A DNA stretch of 37,063 bases, from positions 1 to 37,063 of the forward strand of contig JAOADW010000032.1 in assembly GCA_026417115.1 (NCBI GenBank). Reading direction: 5' to 3'. The notes beneath the pieces were generated by a model. That model ran no database searches, was not told the origin of the DNA, and saw only the letters and a list, made by a program, of their open reading frames with translations. A program made the translations under genes and the position numbers. Below are positions 32,072-37,063 of the stretch, piece after piece. Each line of letters begins with the position of its first letter. The stretch's first letter is position 1. Origin of the DNA: Rhodocyclaceae bacterium (GTDB lineage: Bacteria > Pseudomonadota > Gammaproteobacteria > Burkholderiales > Rhodocyclaceae).

Positions 32072-33924
32072 AAGCTTTCTTGCTGCGCGCATTTCTCGTG
32101 CTCGTCGCCATCGCCGCCGCGCTATTGGCGCGTCTTTCCGCGCCGGCGGGCTTCGTGGCCATCGAGGAGCGCCTAGCCGATTTCGGCTGGCGGCTCTTTG
32201 CCGAAAAAACGCCGGAAGAACGCCTCGTCCTCATCGACATCGATGAGAAGAGCCTCGCCGAGCTCGGTCCTTGGCCCTGGCCGCGCGCCAGACTTGCCGA
32301 GCTAGCGCAACGCGTGCGCGCCGGCGGCGCCGTAGGTCAAGCCTGGGACATCGTCCTCGATGCGCCGCGTGAGAATGACGCCGAGCTTGCCGACGAGCTC
32401 TTGCGCGCCAATGCCGTGCTCGCCGTCGCCTTCGCCTTTCCGGGCCAAGGCGAGGCGATCGCCAGCGGCCATCTAGCCTCTGGCGCCAGCGTCTTGCCCT
32501 GTGCAAAGCCGTGGCCGCGCGCGCATGGCTATCGCGCGCCGGCGGAAAGCTTCACCAGCCTGGCGCAAGGGCACATCAATCCGCGTGTCGATGCCGACGG
32601 TCTCGTGCGCGCCGTGCCGGCCTATGTCTGTCATGGCGAGCAGGCCTATCCAGCCTTTGCGTTGGCCGCCTATCTCGCGCTTGCGGCAGAACGCTCCCCG
32701 CGGTGGGTGCAAGGCGAACTCCAAGGCGATGCGTTGCCGGCGGCAATCCCCCTCGGCGCAGAGGGCGAGCTCTACATCCCCTATGCGCGCGATCCTCAAG
32801 CCTTTCTTGCCGTGTCGGCCGCCGACGTGCTCGCTGGCCGCCTTCCAGCCGACCTGCTGGCGGGACGCTATGCCCTCATCGGCTCCACCGCCCTGGGGCT
32901 GGCCGACGCCGTCGCCACGCCGTTTGCCGGCGCCCAAAGCGGGCTCCTCGTCCATGCCGAGCTCCTGGCCGGTCTGCTCGATGCGCGCATCCCGCGGCAA
33001 GCCCCCCAGGCAGCCGTCGTCTTCGCCACCGCGCTGATCCTGGGCGCGCTTCTCGCCTTCGCCTTCTTCCGTCCCATCGTCTGGGCGCTCCCCTTGGCGG
33101 GTCTGCTGGGCGCGCTTCTATTGGCCGCCGTCGCCTGGCTTGCGCAAGGGCTGCTGGCCTGGCGGCCGACGGTCGCCGTTGCCGTCCTTGCCGTCTTCCT
33201 CGCGGGCCTGCTCCTGGGCATCGGCGAAGCCCTCCGTTTGCTGCGCGAGCGCGGACGCCTTGCCGAGCTCTTGACGAGCTTTCTTCCTGCGCCCTTTGCG
33301 GCGCGCCTCTTACGCGCCGACGCGGCTTTACCCGCCGCCGAGCTCGTCGAAGCAAGCGTCCTCTATGCCGACCTGCGCAACTTCACCGCCTGGAGCGAAG
33401 CGCATGCGCCCAATGAAATCGCCGCGCTACTCGCGCGCTTCTATGCGGCGGCCGTCGACGTCGTCGCCGCTCATGGCGGCGACGTCGAAGCGCTCGAAGG
33501 GGACGCCGTGTTAGCCGTCTGGAACGGGCTTACCCCCTGTCCCGATCATGCCGCGCGCGCGCTCGCAGCCGCGCGCGCGCTCGTGGCGCGTTGTCGCGCC
33601 GAGCTGCCCCAGGCCTCGCCGGAAGAGCTCCCCCCGCCGCTTTCCGTCGCCATAGGCCTCGATGCGGGAGAAGTCCTCGTCGGCACCGTCGGCTCTGCGC
33701 AGCGACGCCGCCACATCGTCCTTGGTCTGCCGGTGACGCGCGCGGTGCGGCTTGCCGCGCAAAGCGCCGAGCTTGCCGCCGCCATACTCGTCGGCCCGGG
33801 GCTTGCCGCGCGGCTTGCTGCCGCTGAGCGCGCGCGCCTTGTCGCGCGCGGCCAATTCCTGCTCGAAGGCCTGACCGCCCCCTGTGAAGTCCATGTCGAT
33901 CCCGCGGCCGATGCGATGGCATAA
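32068..33924 (+). CDS. CHASE2-domain class III adenylate/guanylate cyclase
   Basis: A ~618-residue membrane signal enzyme. An N-terminal transmembrane helix (FLLRAFLVLVAIAAALLARL) leads into a periplasmic CHASE2 domain (~30-310: VLIDIDEKSLAELGPWPWPR, HINPRVDADGLVRAVPAYV, LAGRYALIGSTALGLADAVA). Three hydrophobic helices follow (~325-395), then a cytoplasmic cyclase domain with ASVLYADLRNFTAWSE (first metal Asp), GGDVEALEGDAVLAVWN (second metal Asp) and AIGLDAGEVLVGTVGS. The product is cAMP or cGMP; which cannot be decided by eye. It starts at ATG 32068 overlapping the FecR stop; a GTG at 32062 is also in frame. Paired with a Crp/Fnr-type regulator and two CRP-type sites, it suggests a nucleotide signal controlling surface-layer genes. 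Confidence 0.9.
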   Translation: MKAFLLRAFLVLVAIAAALLARLSAPAGFVAIEERLADFGWRLFAEKTPEERLVLIDIDEKSLAELGPWPWPRARLAELAQRVRAGGAVGQAWDIVLDAPRENDAELADELLRANAVLAVAFAFPGQGEAIASGHLASGASVLPCAKPWPRAHGYRAPAESFTSLAQGHINPRVDADGLVRAVPAYVCHGEQAYPAFALAAYLALAAERSPRWVQGELQGDALPAAIPLGAEGELYIPYARDPQAFLAVSAADVLAGRLPADLLAGRYALIGSTALGLADAVATPFAGAQSGLLVHAELLAGLLDARIPRQAPQAAVVFATALILGALLAFAFFRPIVWALPLAGLLGALLLAAVAWLAQGLLAWRPTVAVAVLAVFLAGLLLGIGEALRLLRERGRLAELLTSFLPAPFAARLLRADAALPAAELVEASVLYADLRNFTAWSEAHAPNEIAALLARFYAAAVDVVAAHGGDVEALEGDAVLAVWNGLTPCPDHAARALAAARALVARCRAELPQASPEELPPPLSVAIGLDAGEVLVGTVGSAQRRRHIVLGLPVTRAVRLAAQSAELAAAILVGPGLAARLAAAERARLVARGQFLLEGLTAPCEVHVDPAADAMA

Positions 33925-33979
33925 ACTGCTGCGGGTGAAACCCAGAGCCAGTGCCTCTCTCCAGCCTCGGCGCGCATCC

Positions 33980-35296
33980 CGCATGCACGATGCGCCTCTT
34001 CCCCCTCGCACTCGCCGCCTACCGGCACGGCGGCAATCCTGGGGGGTCGGGCTGCTCGCCTTTCTCTCGGCTGCGGCGGTTGGCGCCCAGCCTCTCTGCC
34101 CTGATGGGCGCGAGCCCGTGCAAGAGCCTCTTGCGTGGCATGCGCGTCGCCTTGACGCCCTTGCCGAGCAGTGCCAGGAAAATGCCGATTTCCTCGCCTG
34201 GCGGGGGCTCGTGCTGCTTTCCCTCGGGCGCATTTTTGAAGCCGCCGATGTGCTCGAGCGCGCGCTGATGCTCGCGCCGCAGCATACCCAGGCGCGGCAA
34301 GCCTTTCTGCGCGCGCTCTTCTATCAGCCCGAAGCAGCGGCCCGCGCGCGCGCCGCGCGCGCAACGGCGGAGGACGAAGCCACGCTCGCTCCCCTTACGG
34401 CGCTCTGGGCAGGTTGGCGTCTTGGCCATGGAGAGCTTGCCATCCGCTATGGGCACGACGACAACCTCAACCGCGCCACGCGGCAGGAGTGGCTAGCGCT
34501 CACCTTTGCAGGCGGCGAGCTGCGCCTGCCGCTTGCGGCATCCTCGCGCGCGCAAGCCGGCAGCTTCGTCCAGCTCGACCTCGACGCGCATGCCTATCGT
34601 TTTGGAGAAAACGGGCGTGCGCACGAACTCCACGGCCGCTTCTTGGCGCGGGAAGTGCCGCAGAAAAGCGAGTTCGCGCTTACCCAAGGAGATTTGCTCT
34701 ACCGCATACGCCAGCCCTTGCCGGCAGGAGGAGAATGGAACGGCCTCATCGCCGCCAGCAGCCTCGCCTGGCAAGGGCGCACGCTGCTGCGCAGCGGCCG
34801 GCTGGGCTTACGCTATTCACCCGCGCAGGCGCCGTGCCAATTCTGGACGGGGCTGGATTACGAAGCGCGACGCCACCCCGATCTCGCCGCCCTCGATCAT
34901 GACCTTTTCCAAGGCAGCGTGCTTTGGGCATGTGCGGCAGACCGCCCCTGGCTTGCGCAGGCAGCGTTGGCGCGCGAATTCGCGCAAACCCGCCCGGGCG
35001 GCGACGCCCTGCGGCTGGCGCTGCGCTGGCTTGGACAGCGGCCACTCTGGCGCGGCCGACTCGAAGCCGAGGCGTGGCTTGCCTGGCGGCGCGAAAGCGA
35101 AGGCTATAGCCCGTATCTTGCCCAGAATGCGCGCCTTGCCACGCAAAATGGCGCCCTACGTCTTGCCTGGCGGTGGCCGCTTGCGCGCGAATGGGAAGCA
35201 TTGCTCGTTGGCGAAATCGAACGGCAAAACGCCAACATCCCTTTATTCTCCCTTTCGCGCCGCGCACTTGCCGCAGGCCTGGTCTGGCGCTGGTAA
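33980..35296 (+). CDS. TPR-containing outer-membrane beta-barrel protein
   Basis: A ~438-residue exported protein. From ATG 33980 the N-terminus has an arginine-rich n-region, a hydrophobic core (GVGLLAFLSAAAVG) and a likely cut before AQP. Residues ~60-130 are helical, with FLAWRGLVLLSLGRIFEAAD and VLERALMLAPQHTQARQAFL, a TPR-like pair. The remaining ~290 residues alternate polar and hydrophobic residues in beta-barrel style and end in WRW, with a terminal aromatic residue typical of outer-membrane barrels. The order resembles DUF560/Slam-like assembly modifiers but I cannot claim that. Several earlier in-frame starts overlap the cyclase gene; the one chosen gives the best signal peptide. 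The last gene of the FecR-cyclase operon. Confidence 0.7.
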   Translation, partial: RMHDAPLPPRTRRLPARRQSWGVGLLAFLSAAAVGAQPLCPDGREPVQEPLAWHARRLDALAEQCQENADFLAWRGLVLLSLGRIFEAADVLERALMLAPQHTQARQAFLRALFYQPEAAARARAARATAEDEATLAPLTALWAGWRLGHGELAIRYGHDDNLNRATRQEWLALTFAGGELRLPLAASSRAQAGSFVQLDLDAHAYRFGENGRAHELHGRFLAREVPQKSEFALTQGDLLYRIRQPLPAGGEWNGLIAASSLAWQGRTLLRSGRLGLRYSPAQAPCQFWTGLDYEARRHPDLAALDHDLFQGSVLWACAADRPWLAQAALAREFAQTRPGGDALRLALRWLGQRPLWRGRLEAEAWLAWRRESEGYSPYLAQNARLATQNGALRLAWRWPLAREWEALLVGEIERQNANIPLFSLSRRALAAGLVWRW

Positions 35297-35344
35297 AGCG
35301 GCGCGTGGCGCATCGGCAACAGCGAAAGACGAATCGTCCCTGCG

Positions 35345-35360
35345 CGTGATGCCCATCACA
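35345..35360 (+). promoter_or_regulatory. CRP-type operator at the S-layer promoter
   Basis: CGTGA (35345-35349) and TCACA (35356-35360) are six bases apart, one base from the CRP consensus, and GTGAT/ATCAC form a perfect inverted repeat around GCCC. The centre lies 28.5 bases before the -10 box and ~41 bases before the predicted start of transcription, which is the class II activator position. It occupies the place of the missing -35 hexamer. Confidence 0.7.
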
Positions 35361-35380
35361 TCCAAGCGCCTTCTCGTCGT

Positions 35381-35386
35381 TATAAT
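35381..35386 (+). promoter_or_regulatory. -10 box (TATAAT) of the S-layer gene
   Basis: A perfect TATAAT with no recognisable -35 at 16-18 bases upstream, so an activator is probably required; the CRP-type site fits that. Transcription would begin near 35393 and leave a leader of about 97 bases before ATG 35490. Long leaders are known for some S-layer messages and can stabilise them; no strong hairpin was picked out here. Confidence 0.65.
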
Positions 35387-35489
35387 CCAGCGTGGGAATA
35401 GGGTTCAGGCGCCTGACTCCTCGCAGTCAATGACCCGCATCCCGCAAGTCCTATCGCCCGCCAGGGTAACTTTTCAAGGAGAGTGACAG

Positions 35490-37063
35490 ATGCCACTGAC
35501 CACCAACAAGATCGTCGTCGCCATGTTCGGCATGGCTGCCGGCGGCTACAAATCGACCATCGACAGCTACTTGCAGGCCAATGGCGAGCTGAAGACGGTT
35601 GAAGCCTTGCTGCCCTTCTCGGGCCTTAATCCGACCTTCCTGGGCTCGCAGCTCTATAACAACCAGCAGTTTGCCGATGCGCTCGTCGCCAAGATGTTGC
35701 CCGGCCTTTCGTCCGTCGTGGCCAGCGCGACGTCCGCGCTCATCGTCAACTACATGGCGGCCAATCCCACCAAGTCGCGCGCGCAAGTCGTCCTCGATCT
35801 GATCAATGCGCTGGACGCCATTCCCTACACTGACCCCACCTTCGGCGCCGTATCGCAGGCCTACGACAACAAAGTGGCGCTGGCCGACGCCTACACGGGC
35901 ACGTCGACCGACTGGAACGACCTTGCCGTCGTGGTGGGTAACCAGCCGACGCAGAACGTGGGGCAGACGTTTACGCTCACTACCGGTACGGACACCGCCG
36001 ACCAAACCGGTTCGTCGAAGGCCGGCATGGACACCTCGGCCTCGTTCAAGTTCACCAACGCCAACGACAAGGTCACTGCCGCGGCGGGCACGCTGAATAG
36101 CACTGACGTGCTGCTCGATCCGTCCACCAGCGACAACGACGTGCTGGAGGCCAACATCGTCTTCTCGACCACGCTGGCCAACCCCACCATCCAGAACATC
36201 GAGACCTTCAAGCTCAACTTGCTGGCCAACGGCGCCGGGCTCGACTTTGCCAACGTGCTGGGCGTGAAGACCGTGGAGATCACCGGCTCCGGCAACGGCG
36301 TGCTTGCCAACGTCGCCGCCACCGCGCCGGAAGTCACCCTCACCGGCGGCTACGACAAGACCCCGACCCTGGCCTTTGACACGCTGGCCGGCACCAGCTC
36401 CAGCAACCCTGAGTCGCTCAAGGTCAACCTCAACGGCGCAGGCAGCAAGGCGGCGGTGCAGATCAACATCGAAGGCACCAGCACCAGCAACACCGGCAGC
36501 CTCGAGCAGCTCACCATCAACTCCGCCGGCACCGCGGCCAACACCCTGACCGTCGGCACCACCGACTTCGACGGCACCGGCAATGGTTACGCCAGCGCCA
36601 ACGGCATCAGCAAGTTCACCGTCACCGGCAGCCAAGACCTGACGCTGAAGGTTGCCCACGACGTCATCACCGGCAAGGAACTCGCCAAGACCGGCACCGG
36701 CAAGCTCACCCTCGAGCTCGACCGCGTCGTTGGTACCAGTGCCGCTACCACGCAAATCACCCACCTCGCCAACGTCTCTGGCTACGACCGTCTGGTGGTC
36801 ACCGACAGCAAAAACGGCGCCGACCTCAACATCGTCAACATCCTCTCCGGCAGCACCGTTGAGCTCAAAGGCGGCTTCACCGGCACGGGCGCCGACACCC
36901 TCACTGTCAAAAACGCAGGCACCGGCACCAACGACAGCCTCAAGCTCGTCCTCAACAATAGCGGCACGGGGATCAACCTGAGCAAAGAGCTCGCGATCGA
37001 AGATGTCGAGACCGTCGAGATCGAATCGGCAGGCGGGGGCGCCAATACCATTGGCTCCACCGC
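35490..37063 (+). CDS. S-layer-like protein (RsaA type), 3' end beyond the window
   Basis: An open frame of ~524 codons that leaves the window with no stop. A good ribosome-binding site (AAGGAGAG) precedes ATG 35490. There is no Sec signal, as expected for T1SS cargo. The first ~155 residues are helical (KIVVAMFGMAAGGYKSTIDS, AQVVLDLINALDAIPYTDPT), resembling the N-terminal LPS-anchoring domain of RsaA. After that the chain is Thr/Ser/Asn/Gly-rich beta-repeat sequence (QTFTLTTGTDTADQTGSSKA, DVLLDPSTSDNDVLEANIVF, SLEQLTINSAGTAANTLTVG). No cysteine occurs in the visible part. Codons ending in C dominate (AAC, ACC, GGC), a sign of high expression. The C-terminal RTX and secretion signal should lie beyond the window. 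It is the likely main substrate of the T1SS. Confidence 0.83.
   Translation, partial: MPLTTNKIVVAMFGMAAGGYKSTIDSYLQANGELKTVEALLPFSGLNPTFLGSQLYNNQQFADALVAKMLPGLSSVVASATSALIVNYMAANPTKSRAQVVLDLINALDAIPYTDPTFGAVSQAYDNKVALADAYTGTSTDWNDLAVVVGNQPTQNVGQTFTLTTGTDTADQTGSSKAGMDTSASFKFTNANDKVTAAAGTLNSTDVLLDPSTSDNDVLEANIVFSTTLANPTIQNIETFKLNLLANGAGLDFANVLGVKTVEITGSGNGVLANVAATAPEVTLTGGYDKTPTLAFDTLAGTSSSNPESLKVNLNGAGSKAAVQINIEGTSTSNTGSLEQLTINSAGTAANTLTVGTTDFDGTGNGYASANGISKFTVTGSQDLTLKVAHDVITGKELAKTGTGKLTLELDRVVGTSAATTQITHLANVSGYDRLVVTDSKNGADLNIVNILSGSTVELKGGFTGTGADTLTVKNAGTGTNDSLKLVLNNSGTGINLSKELAIEDVETVEIESAGGGANTIGST

Noticed and set aside
31004-32092. 362-codon minus-strand frame across the FecR gene
   Set aside because: Arg/Gly/His-rich shadow with no motif; the plus strand has a signal peptide and a FecR domain.
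32511-33416. 301-codon plus-strand frame inside the cyclase gene
   Set aside because: Arg- and Ala-rich out-of-frame reading of a GC-rich gene whose main frame has CHASE2 and cyclase motifs.
35451-36764. 437-codon minus-strand frame opposite the S-layer gene
   Set aside because: It is Gly/Val/Arg-rich with no domain, and arises from the strong C-ending codon bias of the S-layer gene on the other strand, which has a good ribosome-binding site and family features.
1-37063. CRISPR arrays, tRNA or rRNA genes
   Set aside because: No regularly spaced direct repeats and no tRNA-like or rRNA-like stretch were noticed on either strand by eye; a dedicated scan was not possible.

Overview
The window is a GC-rich, densely packed chromosomal segment from a Gram-negative bacterium. 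It encodes a TolC-type outer-membrane channel, a Wzm/Wzt polysaccharide exporter, a lipid A-type acyltransferase homologue and an RsaA-like S-layer protein. The gene families fit a betaproteobacterium best, but the sequence alone does not fix the genus. No tRNA, rRNA or CRISPR array was seen. The theme is building, exporting and decorating a cell-surface layer.

Region 1 (1-3.2 kb) is an accessory edge. It holds a truncated IS5-family transposase at the left border, a nucleotide-sugar epimerase with an undecaprenyl-phosphate sugar transferase, and a decayed second IS5-type element with stops and frameshifts. Region 2 (3.2-13.7 kb, + strand) runs in order: a large protein methyltransferase of the rickettsial PKMT type, a short protein that looks like the N-terminal half of a TnpB transposon nuclease without its RuvC domain, two different type I secretion ABC ATPases in tandem, an HlyD-type fusion protein, a TolC-type channel and a WbpM/CapD-type nucleotide-sugar dehydratase. 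From the TnpB-like gene onward the spacing is tight enough for one operon. It ends in a broken apaH.

Region 3 (14.2-28.5 kb) is glycan biosynthesis. A GT2 glycosyltransferase and a 1485-residue fusion (PIG-L deacetylase, coiled coil, RgpF-like domain, WbsX domain, GT2-like domain) lie on the + strand. Facing them is an eight-gene - strand operon: Wzm, Wzt with a C-terminal cargo domain, GNAT, GT4, an acyltransferase homologue lacking the usual catalytic acid, a methyltransferase and two GT2 enzymes. Most of these overlap by an ATGA-type start/stop.

Region 4 (28.5-37.1 kb) holds a secreted RTX protein with a choice-of-anchor-L-like domain, a Crp/Fnr-family regulator, a FecR-domain protein, a CHASE2 adenylate/guanylate cyclase, a TPR-plus-barrel outer-membrane protein, and the first ~524 residues of a cysteine-free S-layer-like protein that runs off the window. 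Two CRP-type operators sit at the same distance from their -10 boxes, one before the FecR-cyclase operon and one before the S-layer gene.

A working model, which is inference: the T1SS exports the S-layer and RTX proteins; the PKMT-like enzyme may methylate a secreted surface protein; the glycan operon supplies the O-polysaccharide that anchors the S-layer; and the Crp-like regulator with the cyclase sets expression. The most unusual item is the nuclease-less TnpB-like protein seven bases ahead of the secretion ATPase.
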